A stretch of 64,000 nt of DNA from DATAUK01 sp036268295 (lineage in GTDB: Bacteria > Actinomycetota > Actinomycetes > JAFAQI01), in contig DATAUK010000033.1 of assembly GCA_036268295.1 (NCBI GenBank), positions 1 through 64,000 of the forward strand, read 5' to 3'. This document shows positions 34,796 to 44,152 of the stretch, piece by piece (position 1 is the first letter of the stretch; each line of letters starts with the position of its first letter). The translations under genes were made by a program, and so were the position numbers. The notes under the pieces are model-generated. The model ran no database searches, was not told the DNA's origin, and was given only the letters and a program-made list of their open reading frames with translations.

Positions 34796-35362
34796 CTACG
34801 CGCGGTACCGCATGCCGTCCATGAGCAGGCCGACAAGGCGCTTGGCGTGCTCGCGCCAGTCCGAGCGGTCCGAGGCGATGCAGATCCCGCTGACCGCCCG
34901 CAGCAGGTCCAACGGCTCGACGTCGTCGCGAATCGCGCCCGCGTCGACACCGGCCGCAGCAAGCCGGTTGACGGCATCGCTGATCCGGCGATGCGAGTCG
35001 ACGAACAGCTCGGAGTCGGCACCGATCACGGATTTGAGCGCTGCGGCCATTCCGCGCTTTGCGGCGACGTACTCAACGAACTGCAACAACCACTGCTCGA
35101 GCGCCTCGGCTGCCGGGCATTCACGCAGCAGCTCGTCGGCGGAGTCGCACACCAGCTCCACCTCGCGGCGATAAACCGCTTCGATCAGCGCGTCACGAGT
35201 GGGAAAATGCCGGTACAGGGTGCCGATGCCGACGTCGGCGCGGCGGGCGATCTCTTCGAGCGAGACGTCGATGCCGCGCTCGGCGAACAGCAGGGCAGCC
35301 TCGGCGACCAGCCGATCGTGGTTACGGCGGGCGTCGGCGCGCGGGGCTCGCGTCGACGTCAT
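34796..35362 (-). CDS. TetR/AcrR-family regulator divergent from an MFS pump
   Basis: A 188-residue regulator with the TetR HTH: HDRLVAEAALLFAERGIDVS then EEIARRADVGIGTLYRHFPT. The C-terminal part has the SBP-type ligand-domain pattern with ALKSVIGADSELFVDSHRRI. ATG 35362 has GGAAGGAAAC upstream, better than ATG 35401. Its start faces the MFS gene's start, and a palindrome sits between the -35 and -10 elements of the pump promoter. It probably represses the pump and responds to a drug-like ligand. Confidence 0.92.
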   Translation of the reverse strand: MTSTRAPRADARRNHDRLVAEAALLFAERGIDVSLEEIARRADVGIGTLYRHFPTRDALIEAVYRREVELVCDSADELLRECPAAEALEQWLLQFVEYVAAKRGMAAALKSVIGADSELFVDSHRRISDAVNRLAAAGVDAGAIRDDVEPLDLLRAVSGICIASDRSDWREHAKRLVGLLMDGMRYRA

Positions 35363-35443
35363 CGCCGTTTCCTTCCGCCGAGCCGTTTGCCTGCTGGTCA
35401 TGTTCGTCGGGTTCGATGTCGATGCACCCGATGGATAACCCGG

Positions 35444-35473
35444 TTGCTAACCGGAGGCTACCTCCGTTAGGGT
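35444..35473 (+). promoter_or_regulatory. Putative promoter of the MFS pump gene
   Basis: TTGCTA (35444-35449) and TAGGGT (35468-35473) are separated by 18 bases, a reasonable sigma-70-type promoter about 50 bases upstream of the TTG start at 35525. Confidence 0.45.
35447..35470. promoter_or_regulatory. Putative TetR operator
   Basis: CTAACCGGAGG and CCTCCGTTAG form a near-perfect inverted repeat around CTA, with one base missing in the right arm. It lies between the proposed -35 and -10 of the pump promoter, the usual place for a TetR-family repressor site. A second overlapping pair, CCTCCG/CGGAGG, extends to 35480. Confidence 0.6.
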
Positions 35474-35524
35474 AGCGGAGGCACCATCCGTTTAGCTGAT
35501 CGTAACGTCTGGAGCACCAACACA

Positions 35525-37054
35525 TTGAGTAGTGAGACCTTGATCGTCACTTCCGGCGGCCGCTTGACCAAACGTCACCCGAGCCTGGTGCTCGTCGTGG
35601 TACTGACCTGCCAGCTGATGGTCGTCCTCGACGGAACGATCGTGAACATCGCGTTGCCGCAGATCCGCCACGCCCTGCACTTCTCGACCGCGAACCTGTC
35701 CTGGGTCCTCAACGCCTACACCCTCAGCTTCGGCGGACTGCTCCTGCTTGGTGCCCGCGCCGGCGACATCCTTGGCCGGCGTACGACGTTCGTCTGGGGC
35801 ATCACGCTGTTCACTGTCGCCTCGATGCTCGGCGGCTTGTCACAGAACTCCGGCGAGCTGCTCACCGCGCGCGCCGCGCAGGGAGTTGGCGGCGCACTGG
35901 CCTCACCGGCCGCGCTGGCACTGCTGATGTCAATGTTCTCCGACGGTCGGGAGCGCACCCGGGCCATCGGCCTCTACACCGCGGTGTCGGTCGGCGGCAG
36001 CGCAGTCGGCCTGCTGGCCGGTGGCGTCCTGGTGCAGCTGGTGTCGTGGCGCTGGGTGCTGTTCGTGAACGTGCCGATCGGCATTGTGGTCGTCGTCCTC
36101 GCCCGGATGGTCATCCCCGAGACCGCACGTCACAAGGGCGTCTTCGACCTCGCCGGCGCGCTGACCTCGACGGTCGGGATGAGCTCGCTGGTCTACGGCT
36201 TCGTCCGCGCCGCGAGCGACGGCTGGGGCGACACCGACACGATCGTCGCGTTCGTCATCGGCGTCGTACTGCTCACCGCCTTCGTGCTGACCGAGCGACG
36301 TGCCTCGTCACCGATCACGCCACTGCGGTTGTTCGCCGATCGCAACCGGGTGAGCTCCTACCTTGCCCGGCTGTTCGTCGTGGCCGGGATGTTCGGGATG
36401 TTCTTCTTCCTGAGCCAGTTCCTGCAGAACGTCCTGCACTACAGCCCGATCCGCACCGGCCTCGCCTTCCTGCCGATCACGATCTTGCTGTTCGCGTCAT
36501 CGCAGGCGGCGTCGAAGGGGCTGATCGAGCGGGTCGGCGCCAAGCTACTGATGATCATCGGCCTGGTGCTCTCGACGGCCGGGCTCGCGTGGCTGACCCA
36601 GCTCTCGGCAGACAGCGGGTACGGCATGCTGTTCGGCCCGCTAGCCCTGTTCGGCATCGGCAACGGCCTTGCGTTCGTGCCGTTGACGACCGCCGCACTC
36701 AGTGGCATCGAGCCGGAGGACGCCGGCGCCGCTTCCGGGCTGGTCAACGTGATGCAGCAGGTCGGCGGCTCACTTGGACTGGCCATCCTGGTCACGATCT
36801 TCGGGGCTGCCGACCGGCATGCCGCTAGTCATCCCCCGGCGGGCCTGAACCCGACGGCGGCGGCAAATCACGCGTTCGTCGCCGGCGCCGACCGCGCGTT
36901 CGATGTCGCGACGCTGTTCGTCTTCGCGACGCTTCTGCTCGTCATCTTCGCCATCCGCAGCCTGCCCACCCATGCGCAGCCGCCGAGCGAGGAAGAGCAG
37001 CTGATCGAAGACCTCGAGACGACCGGAGCGCTCAGCGCAACCGCGTCAGGTTGA
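35525..37054 (+). CDS. MFS drug transporter, DHA2 (EmrB/QacA) family, 14-TM
   Basis: The 509-residue transporter has the DHA2 pattern. TM1 contains LMVVLDGTIVNIALPQI (motif D1), followed by SWVLNAYTLSFGGLLLLGAR with GDILGRRTTF (motif A). Motif C-like sequence is GLYTAVSVGGSAVGLLAGGV. About 14 hydrophobic segments are visible. It should export toxic organic compounds by proton antiport. Start is TTG 35525 with GGAG about 10 bases upstream. It is divergent from its probable TetR repressor. Confidence 0.94.
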   Translation: MSSETLIVTSGGRLTKRHPSLVLVVVLTCQLMVVLDGTIVNIALPQIRHALHFSTANLSWVLNAYTLSFGGLLLLGARAGDILGRRTTFVWGITLFTVASMLGGLSQNSGELLTARAAQGVGGALASPAALALLMSMFSDGRERTRAIGLYTAVSVGGSAVGLLAGGVLVQLVSWRWVLFVNVPIGIVVVVLARMVIPETARHKGVFDLAGALTSTVGMSSLVYGFVRAASDGWGDTDTIVAFVIGVVLLTAFVLTERRASSPITPLRLFADRNRVSSYLARLFVVAGMFGMFFFLSQFLQNVLHYSPIRTGLAFLPITILLFASSQAASKGLIERVGAKLLMIIGLVLSTAGLAWLTQLSADSGYGMLFGPLALFGIGNGLAFVPLTTAALSGIEPEDAGAASGLVNVMQQVGGSLGLAILVTIFGAADRHAASHPPAGLNPTAAANHAFVAGADRAFDVATLFVFATLLLVIFAIRSLPTHAQPPSEEEQLIEDLETTGALSATASG

Positions 37055-37877
37055 CCTCGACCTCGAGCGAGGCCTTGCCGCCGCCGGAATGGACCCCGCG
37101 CAACGGAGCCACGTCGGCGTAGTCGCGACCCCTCGCGACGCCGATGTGGCGATGTCCGATCTCCTGGTTGTTGGTGGGGTCGAAGCCCCACCAGTCACCG
37201 GTCCAGACCTCGACCCAGGCGTGGCTCTCACCGGCGACCCGGTCGCCGATCGCGGCGTCTTTCTGGGTATGCAGATAGCCGGAGACATAACGCGACGGCA
37301 CTCCCATCGCCCGCAGCACCACCAGCGCGACGTGGGCGAAGTCCTGACAGACGCCGAGCCTGGCCTGCCATGACTGCGCGGCTGACGTGTGCACTCCGGT
37401 GACTCCCGGCTGGTAGGTCAATGACTCGTTGACCCAACGCATCGCGGCAAGCACCGCGTCAACCGGGTCGGGGTTCAATGCCATCAGCGAGGCGGCCATC
37501 TCCGCGAGCTCGTCGTCCTGCGCGGTGTAAGCCGTGGGCGCGAGCAGCTCGGCGTGCTCGTCGCGGATCGCCGGCGCCGCGAGGTCGTCCCACCCGGCGC
37601 CTCGCACCGGCGGTTGCGCCGCCTCGGTCTCGACAACCGCCGCGCTGGTCAGCACCAGCCGGTCGTGCGGATCGCAGAGGTCGAACGCGGTGACCTGGGT
37701 GCCCCAGTAGTCCCAGTAGCGGCGGATCGGCGTGGCCGGCTCGATCGTGAACCGGACGTTCACGGTCGCCTGATGAAGGTCGGTGATCGGTGTCATCCGC
37801 GCTTCGTTGTACGACGACTTCACAGCGGTCTCGTAGTCGTACGTCGTCTTGTGCACTACCTCCAGCCGCCAGGTCAC
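37032..37877 (-). CDS. Transglutaminase-like cysteine peptidase/ligase-domain protein
   Basis: The 281-residue protein has a bacterial transglutaminase N-terminal region (WRLEVVHKTTYDYETAVKSS) and a transglutaminase-like core. The catalytic Cys is in RLGVCQDFAHVALVVLRAMG, the His in AGESHAWVEVW and the Asp in GFDPTNNQ. GTG 37877 has GAGGG with a 7-base spacer and overlaps the alpha-E gene stop in GTGA. The ATP-grasp, alpha-E, transglutaminase trio is widespread and predicted to make and process peptide bonds, but its substrate is unknown. Confidence 0.92.
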   Translation of the reverse strand: MTWRLEVVHKTTYDYETAVKSSYNEARMTPITDLHQATVNVRFTIEPATPIRRYWDYWGTQVTAFDLCDPHDRLVLTSAAVVETEAAQPPVRGAGWDDLAAPAIRDEHAELLAPTAYTAQDDELAEMAASLMALNPDPVDAVLAAMRWVNESLTYQPGVTGVHTSAAQSWQARLGVCQDFAHVALVVLRAMGVPSRYVSGYLHTQKDAAIGDRVAGESHAWVEVWTGDWWGFDPTNNQEIGHRHIGVARGRDYADVAPLRGVHSGGGKASLEVEVNLTRLR

Positions 37878-38815
37878 GTCGCCGCCCTCGCGACCCACTC
37901 GGTCATCGCCGAGCCGCGGAAGAACCGGTCGGCGACCGCGCTGGTGACGGCAACGCAGGCCCGCTGGATGTCGTCGAGCCGTTGCGCCAGGCCGACCGCG
38001 ACATCGGCGGCCCGCGAGAACTCCAGATCGGTGCGGGTGCGGCCGAGCTCGAGCAGACCGACATCGGCGACCCCGACCCGAGAGCCGGCCGACGGCGTCA
38101 GCTCCATCAACCGATGCTCCGCAGTCGCGACTGCGGCGTACACCGAACGCGGAAAAAGCCTGTCGAGCAACAAGAACTCGGTCGCGTGACGCGGATCGAG
38201 ACTGCCGCGATAGGTCCGAAGGAACGACTCGTAGCCGCCGCAGCTGCGAAGCAACGCGCCCGCTGACGTCGCCGGATCACCGGCCACTTGATAGAGCGAC
38301 AGCGCCCGAACCGTCATGTCAGCGCGCTCGATGCTGCGGCCGAGGACCAGGAACCGCCAACCGTCGTCGTGACTCATCGTCCCATCGATCAGCCCGGAAA
38401 CCAGCGCCGCTCGCTCTTTGACGAAGTTGAAGTACGTCGTCGGACTGCCGCGCTTCGCCCGCGCCCGCTGCGCCGGCAGATCGTTGTAGGTGGTGTTGAG
38501 GCACAGCCACATCTCCGAGGAAATGACTTCGCGAACCGTCCGCGCGTTCTCGCGGGCACCTTCCAGCGAGCTCCAGACCGGGCTGACCCGGTCGTAGGCC
38601 AACCGGTCGAGGACGAGGTCGGTGTCGAACGATCGCTCGTCGAGATCCTCGGTCACGCCGACCACCGAGAGCAGGGTGCGGCACGCCTCGACATCGCTCG
38701 CGGATGACTCCTCGAGGAGCACGTTGACCGAGACGTCGAGCATGCGCGACACGTCCTCGGCGCGCTCGACCAGCCGTCCGATCCAGAACAGCGACTCGGC
38801 GATCCGGCTCAGCAT
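37874..38815 (-). CDS. Alpha-E domain protein (DUF403)
   Basis: A 313-residue, all-helical alpha-E protein. It opens with the family signature LSRIAESLFWIGRLVERAED and continues with WLCLNTTYNDLP and GWRFLVLGRSIERADMTVRA. The family always travels with circularly permuted ATP-grasp and transglutaminase genes. ATG 38815 overlaps the ATP-grasp stop by seven bases, and its own stop overlaps the transglutaminase start, so all three are coupled. Its biochemical role is unestablished. Confidence 0.93.
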   Translation of the reverse strand: MLSRIAESLFWIGRLVERAEDVSRMLDVSVNVLLEESSASDVEACRTLLSVVGVTEDLDERSFDTDLVLDRLAYDRVSPVWSSLEGARENARTVREVISSEMWLCLNTTYNDLPAQRARAKRGSPTTYFNFVKERAALVSGLIDGTMSHDDGWRFLVLGRSIERADMTVRALSLYQVAGDPATSAGALLRSCGGYESFLRTYRGSLDPRHATEFLLLDRLFPRSVYAAVATAEHRLMELTPSAGSRVGVADVGLLELGRTRTDLEFSRAADVAVGLAQRLDDIQRACVAVTSAVADRFFRGSAMTEWVARAAT

Positions 38816-40389
38816 GATGCCGCCGGCTGCTCGCCCTGTTGCTGTTGCTGCGCCTGGCCGACATGCGGCGCGACGGCGGGCACGCCGACGTGCAGCGGGC
38901 CGCCGGTCGTGGTGACCCGATCGGCCCGGGTCTCGACCGGCTCCGTCGTACCGCTCAGCACCCAGGTGTCCTTCGACCCACCGCCTTGGCTGGAGTTGAC
39001 GACCAGACTGCCGTCAACGAGCGCGACCCGGGTCAGCCCGCCGGGCATCACCCAGACCCGCTGGCCGTCGTTGACGGCAAACGGCCGGAGGTCGAGGTGT
39101 CGTGGGACCAGCTCGCCATCAACCAGGGTCGGCGCGGTCGACAACGGAACGACCGGCTGCGCGATCCATCGCCGCGGATCAGCGATCACGTCGCGGCGCA
39201 GCTTCGCCAGCTGCCGGTCCGTGGCAGCCGGTCCGATCACCAGGCCGTACCCGCCGGAGCCGTCGACCGGCTTGAGGACGAGCTTGTCGAGATGGTCGAG
39301 GACGTGGGCGCGGGCGTCCGGCTCCTCGAGCCGGAACGTCTCGACGTTGCGCAGCAACGGCTTCTCACCGAGGTAGTAGTCGACCATCTCCGGCACGTAG
39401 GTATAGGTGAGCTTGTCGTCGGCGACTCCGTTGCCAACGGCGTTCGCGATGGCGATCGAGCCGGTCCGGGCGGCACCGAGGATCCCCGGGCAGCCGATGA
39501 CCGAGTCCGGCCGGAAGTGCACCGGGTCGAGGAAGTCGTCATCGATCCGGCGATAGACGACATCGACCCGCTGCTCACCCTCGGTCGTCCTGAGAAACAC
39601 CACGCCGTTGCGGCTCACCAGGTCGCGACCCTCGACCAGCTCGATACCCATCTGGCGGGCAAGCAGCGAGTGCTCGAAGTACGCCGAGTTGTAGGCACCC
39701 GGCGTAAGGAGCACGACCATCGGGTCGTCCACACCGGCGGGCGCGCAGGCCCGCAACGCCGCGAGCAGCCGCGCCGGATAACCCGACACCCGACGCACCC
39801 GCTCGCCGCCGAACAGCTCCGGGAGGACGCGGGCCATGGTGCGCCGATTCTCGAGGACATAGCTCACTCCGGACGGCGTCCGCAGGTTGTCCTCGAGGAC
39901 GCGCAGCTCGCCGGCCGCGTCGCGCACCAGGTCGATGCCCGCAACATGGACCCGGACGCCGTTGCTGGGCTCGACGCCGTGGGCAGCGCGATGAAAGTGT
40001 TGCGACGTCGTCACGAGCCGCCGCGGCAGGATGCCGTCGCGAAACGCTCGACCCGCGCCGTAGACGTCGGCGAGGAACGCCTCGAGCGCCCGCACCCGCT
40101 GCGCGACGCCTCGCTCGATCAGGTCCCACTCATCGGTCGTGAACAGCCGCGGCACGACGTCGAGCGGGAACGGCCGCTCCTCGCCGGAGAGTGAGAACGT
40201 GACGCCGGCGTCGGTGAACGCGCTCGACAACGCGCCACCACGCGCAGCGAGATCGCTCATCGACAGCGACTCGAGTGCCGCGACGACAGAACGATAGACA
40301 GGCCGCGCCGAGCCGTCCGGGGCGAAGACCTCGTCGTACGCACCGGTCGCATGCTGGCGCTCGAGGTAGCCGCCAAGCAGGTCGCCCAT
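38809..40389 (-). CDS. Circularly permuted ATP-grasp protein (DUF404/DUF407)
   Basis: The 526-residue protein belongs to the circularly permuted ATP-grasp type 2 family. Diagnostic segments are VVLLTPGAYNSAYFEHSLLA, the nucleotide region KLVLKPVDGSGGYGLVIGP and an N-terminal GRAFRDGILPRRLVTTSQHF. Members are predicted amide or peptide ligases. It is the first gene of the ATP-grasp/alpha-E/transglutaminase operon. The last 20 residues are Gln-rich (QAQQQQQGEQP). ATG 40389 lacks a strong ribosome site, but no better start is in range. Confidence 0.93.
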   Translation of the reverse strand: MGDLLGGYLERQHATGAYDEVFAPDGSARPVYRSVVAALESLSMSDLAARGGALSSAFTDAGVTFSLSGEERPFPLDVVPRLFTTDEWDLIERGVAQRVRALEAFLADVYGAGRAFRDGILPRRLVTTSQHFHRAAHGVEPSNGVRVHVAGIDLVRDAAGELRVLEDNLRTPSGVSYVLENRRTMARVLPELFGGERVRRVSGYPARLLAALRACAPAGVDDPMVVLLTPGAYNSAYFEHSLLARQMGIELVEGRDLVSRNGVVFLRTTEGEQRVDVVYRRIDDDFLDPVHFRPDSVIGCPGILGAARTGSIAIANAVGNGVADDKLTYTYVPEMVDYYLGEKPLLRNVETFRLEEPDARAHVLDHLDKLVLKPVDGSGGYGLVIGPAATDRQLAKLRRDVIADPRRWIAQPVVPLSTAPTLVDGELVPRHLDLRPFAVNDGQRVWVMPGGLTRVALVDGSLVVNSSQGGGSKDTWVLSGTTEPVETRADRVTTTGGPLHVGVPAVAPHVGQAQQQQQGEQPAASC

Positions 40390-40425
40390 TGGGGAAGATT
40401 ATGTGCGCGGTGTTACCCCGTCATG

Positions 40426-42378
40426 TCACGCGCCGACGATCAGCGCGCCGACCCGCGCGGCGAACGCGCCCGGGTCGGTCGTCGGCGCATCGCAGACGAA
40501 GCCACGGCAAACGTACGCCGCGCCGCCCGCGCGATCTTCGAGCAGTGGTGAATCGCCACCGGTCACGACAACCGCGCCCGGTGACGTGGCGCGGCGGGCG
40601 ACCGATGCGAGCGCTGGATCGTCTACGACGGCGATCTCCAACGGACCCGCGACCAGTGCTTCAGCAGCGGCCGCCGACCAGCCGGCGAATCGCGGGTATC
40701 GCTCGACTAGTGGCGAGACCGATCCGAGTGCCGCCGTCGCAATGTCGCGAAAGTCGGTGCGGCCGGTCAGCGCCGCCGCGGTCAGCAGCGCCGCAACCAC
40801 CGACGAGAAGCCGGCCGGAGTGGCGCCGTCGGTCGGGTCCTGCGGCCGGCGGACCAGCGGCTGCGCGTCATCGGCGGTGTCGAAGAAGCCGCCGGTCCCG
40901 TCACCGAATCGCGTGACCGCAACGTCGAGCAGCTGGCAGGCCAGGTCGAGCCAGCGCCGCTCGCCGGTGACCTGGTGCAGCGCGAGCAGACCCTCGGCGA
41001 CGTCGCCGTAGTCCTCGAGCACCCCGATCGGCTCGCCAACCACGCCGTCACGTGATACCCGCCGCAGCCGGCCGCCGATCAGATGGAGGTCCACCAGCAG
41101 CTGGGCAGCTCGTCGAGCGGCGTCGATCAGATCAGGCCGGTCAAATAACGCCCCGGCCTCTGCGAGCGCGGCGATCGCGAGGCCGTTCCAGGCGGCGACG
41201 ACCTTGTCATCGCGGCCCGGCGCCACGCGCTGGTTCCGCAACGCATGCAACCGGTGTCGCTCCGCGGCGTACTCGGCTTCGTCCACTGGGTCTTCCAGCA
41301 GCTGCAGGACCGACCGGCCGTGCTCGAAGCTGCCGGCTTCGGTCACGCCGAAGATTGCGGCGGCACGCGGCCCGACCTCATCCGGAGTCCAGACGTAGAA
41401 CCTGCCCTCCTCACCTTCGCTGTCAGCGTCGAGCGACGAGGCGAAGCCAGCGGTGCCGAGCAAGTCGGTGATCATCCAGTCGCAGGTCTCGATCGCGATC
41501 CGGCGCGCAAGCGGACTGCCCGTCAATCGCCACCAGTGCGCATAGACCCGAGCCAGCAAAGCGTTGTCGTACAACATCTTTTCGAAGTGCGGCACCACCC
41601 AGTTGGCGTCCACGGAGTAGCGCGCGAAGCCGCCGCCGAGCTGGTCGTACATCCCGCCGCGCGCCATCCGCTCGCACGTCCTGGCGACGATCTCCCGGCT
41701 GCGCTCGGAGTCGGTCCGCGCGGCGTGACGGAGCAGAAACTCCAGCACCATCGACGGCGGGAACTGCGGCGCACCACCGAAGCCGCCGGTCTGGTCGTTG
41801 TGCTCTTTGCTCAGGACTGCCGCCGCGGAATCGAGAGTGGCCTCGTCGATGCCATTCCCGGTCAGCGGCGATGTAGCCCCCCGCTCGGCGAGCTGGCGGA
41901 CGATGTTGGCGCCGGACGCTTCGACCTCGGATCGTCGTGACGACCACGCGCCGGCGACCGACCGAAGAACCCGGCTGAACGACGGCATGCCCGGCCGATC
42001 GGCCGGCGGGAAGTAGGTTCCGCAGAAGAACGGCTCGGCAGCGGGCGTGAGGACGCAGGTCATCGGCCAGCCACCCTGGCCGGTCATCGCCTGGGTCGCC
42101 TCCATGTAGACCGCGTCGACATCGGGTCGTTCCTCGCGGTCGACCTTGATGCACACGAAGTGCTCGTTCATGTAGGCGGCTACCGCTTCGTTCTCGAACG
42201 ACTCATGCGCCATGACGTGGCACCAATGGCAACTGGAATAACCAACACTGAGCAGTATTGGCACGTTTCGACACCGAGCTTCAGCGAATGCCTCGTCGCA
42301 CCAGGGCCACCAGTCGACCGGATTGTCCTTGTGTTGCAACAAATACGGGCTGCTCGAGTCCGCCAGACGGTTGGCCAT
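40426..42378 (-). CDS. DUF255 thioredoxin-fold protein (YyaL/Spata20-like)
   Basis: A 650-residue member of the YyaL/SSP411 family. A thioredoxin-like N-terminal domain (about 1-160) contains NPVDWWPWCDEAF and the CxxC-type SVGYSSCHWCHVMAHESF. A long (alpha/alpha)6-type domain similar to N-acylglucosamine epimerases follows (GGMYDQLGGGFARYSVDANW). Members occur in all kingdoms with unclear function. It is 36 bases upstream of the ATP-grasp operon on the same strand and may be transcribed with it. Confidence 0.94.
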   Translation of the reverse strand: MANRLADSSSPYLLQHKDNPVDWWPWCDEAFAEARCRNVPILLSVGYSSCHWCHVMAHESFENEAVAAYMNEHFVCIKVDREERPDVDAVYMEATQAMTGQGGWPMTCVLTPAAEPFFCGTYFPPADRPGMPSFSRVLRSVAGAWSSRRSEVEASGANIVRQLAERGATSPLTGNGIDEATLDSAAAVLSKEHNDQTGGFGGAPQFPPSMVLEFLLRHAARTDSERSREIVARTCERMARGGMYDQLGGGFARYSVDANWVVPHFEKMLYDNALLARVYAHWWRLTGSPLARRIAIETCDWMITDLLGTAGFASSLDADSEGEEGRFYVWTPDEVGPRAAAIFGVTEAGSFEHGRSVLQLLEDPVDEAEYAAERHRLHALRNQRVAPGRDDKVVAAWNGLAIAALAEAGALFDRPDLIDAARRAAQLLVDLHLIGGRLRRVSRDGVVGEPIGVLEDYGDVAEGLLALHQVTGERRWLDLACQLLDVAVTRFGDGTGGFFDTADDAQPLVRRPQDPTDGATPAGFSSVVAALLTAAALTGRTDFRDIATAALGSVSPLVERYPRFAGWSAAAAEALVAGPLEIAVVDDPALASVARRATSPGAVVVTGGDSPLLEDRAGGAAYVCRGFVCDAPTTDPGAFAARVGALIVGA

Positions 42379-42593
42379 GCACTCGACTCTAGGCGTTGGC
42401 CGGCGAGGGCCCGCGCCGGGTCAGATCGGGCCGAAAGACACCAGATAGGCACGGGAACCAAGTGGCAGTCTTTGTCTAATGACCGGGGGCGGCGTAGGAA
42501 GAGGCGAAGCGGCGGGAGCAAACAACCCGTAGCAAACCCGACCGAAGTCGCGGAGTCGGGTGTGGTCGACGATCACGCGGGCACGATCAAGCC

Positions 42594-42752
42594 ATGACAG
42601 AACCCATTCCGATGCCGGACGAGACTCCGCCGGAACAGCGCGAATACCTCGAGGAGAAGCGACGTCACGAAGAGGTTGATGCCGAGCGGGACCTCAGCAC
42701 TGAGGACAGCGAGGATAAGCGGATGGCGAACCCAGAACGCTCACAACACTAG
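42594..42752 (+). CDS. Small acidic/charged protein, 52 residues
   Basis: The ORF encodes a highly charged, presumably helical peptide (YLEEKRRHEEVDAERDLSTE near the middle) preceded by a Pro-rich start (TEPIPMPDETPPEQ). It begins 215 bases from the divergent DUF255 gene. There is no strong ribosome site. Composition and GC3 favour a real gene; function is unknown. Confidence 0.4.
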   Translation: MTEPIPMPDETPPEQREYLEEKRRHEEVDAERDLSTEDSEDKRMANPERSQH

Positions 42753-42880
42753 GCTGCGCTTCACGGCAGAGCTACGCATCACGAACCGCGCTTGCCGCTG
42801 CGCTTTCGCAAGAGAGTTCTCAACGACCCGGTCGACCGATCATCGTTTGGGTTCGGCCTGCGGTTGGGTAACAGCAACTT

Positions 42881-43069
42881 ATGCGTCGCCGCCGGACCAG
42901 TGTCACCGACATCGACGTCGAACTCGCCAAGTGGCGCAATCGTCGCCTGGACGCCACGACGGACCTGGATCGCGGGGCGGCCAGTCGAGAGATCGACGCA
43001 CTGCTCGAGCAGCGCAAAGCTCTGATGGCGAGCAGCGAACCTGCTCACGACGCATCGGTTCACGGCTAA
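42881..43069 (+). CDS. Hypothetical small protein, 62 residues
   Basis: A short helical protein (DIDVELAKWRNRRLDATTDL then REIDALLEQRKALMA). The ATG lacks a clear ribosome site. Its stop overlaps tail to tail with the GAF-ANTAR gene. No family is recognised; it may bind nucleic acid or another small regulator, but nothing shows this. Confidence 0.45.
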   Translation: MRRRRTSVTDIDVELAKWRNRRLDATTDLDRGAASREIDALLEQRKALMASSEPAHDASVHG

Positions 43070-43908
43070 CTAACGGTCGGTTCACTCGAGCGACCAGCCA
43101 GTCGTTGAGGCGCCGTCATGGGAGCATCTGCGGTACCGGACTGCAGGATTCGCGGCGACTCTCGGGTCGTGGGGGGCCCGAGGCCTGAAATTGGAACGTC
43201 GCCTTGTTCAATGACGTCGTGGGCGATATCGGCGAGTTTGCGATGCGCGCGTTGGCTCGCGATGCGCAGTAGATCGAAGGCTTGTTCTTTGGTGGTGAAG
43301 TGGCGGGCCATCACGATGCCGATCGCGACCCCGATGTCGCGGTTGGTCAGCAGTGCACGTTCGAGGTTCTCGATCCGTTCGAGTTGCAGAGCCGAGGTGA
43401 GCGCCAACGCACCGTGGGTGGCAAGTACGAGGCCGGTGGTCTCGGCGTGGTCATCGAACGCGCCCTTCCGAGTTGCGTACACGTTCAGTCCGGCGAGGGT
43501 GTCGTTGCCTTCGAAGTACATCCGAAATGACATCATCGAGCGCACTTGGGTCTCTGCCACCGCGCGGCGTCCGAACTGCGGCCAGCGCGGATCGCTGCGC
43601 AGGTCGTCGCTGCGAAAGACAGTGTCTTCGACGACGGCATCGACGCACGGTCCGCTGCCAAGCTCATACTGGATACGGTCCACTTGGACCGACAGGTCAT
43701 CGGTCGCGGCGACGGTCTCGAACCGTCCATTGCGGCGCAGCGTCACACCGGCGGACGTGGCAGCATCGATTGCCTCGACGCTGGTCCTTGTCACGATCGT
43801 GAGGGCGTCCTCAACGTTGACAAGGCCGCCGATCTGCGCGCCCAGGCCCGTGAAGAGTTCCGCGAGTTGTCGAAACTGAGGCATGTCTCGTCTCGTGCAC
43901 CTTTCCAT
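43066..43908 (-). CDS. GAF and ANTAR domain protein (transcription antitermination regulator)
   Basis: The 280-residue protein has a GAF sensor (about 15-180, with QYELGSGPCVDAVVEDTVFR and FEGNDTLAGLNVYA) and a C-terminal ANTAR RNA-binding domain (about 185-240, LERALLTNRDIGVAIGIVMA then AFDLLRIASQRAHRKLADIA). ANTAR proteins bind paired hairpins in leader mRNA to prevent termination. The tail after 245 is Pro/Ser-rich. ATG 43908 or 43884 could be the start. Its RNA targets are not identified; the hairpin pairs in this window are candidates only. Confidence 0.92.
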   Translation of the reverse strand: MERCTRRDMPQFRQLAELFTGLGAQIGGLVNVEDALTIVTRTSVEAIDAATSAGVTLRRNGRFETVAATDDLSVQVDRIQYELGSGPCVDAVVEDTVFRSDDLRSDPRWPQFGRRAVAETQVRSMMSFRMYFEGNDTLAGLNVYATRKGAFDDHAETTGLVLATHGALALTSALQLERIENLERALLTNRDIGVAIGIVMARHFTTKEQAFDLLRIASQRAHRKLADIAHDVIEQGDVPISGLGPPTTRESPRILQSGTADAPMTAPQRLAGRSSEPTVS

Positions 43909-44152
43909 TGGTCGCCGGGATCGGGGGCTGCGGCTCGCGCGATTTGACTAATCTTACCGGTCCCGAACGGACGCCGACATCGTGTCCTGCTTAGGCGCGG
44001 CGCCCCCACGGCTGTGCCGGGGACGTCGCTTGAAGGGGTCGCTCCACATCGCTACGGTGAGAGGTGGTCAGTCATTGCTGAGTCGAGGACTGCCGGGTGA
44101 TCAAACAGCGATCTCCCAGACCGGGCGCACCGTGGGCCCCGTTTGGAGTGCC

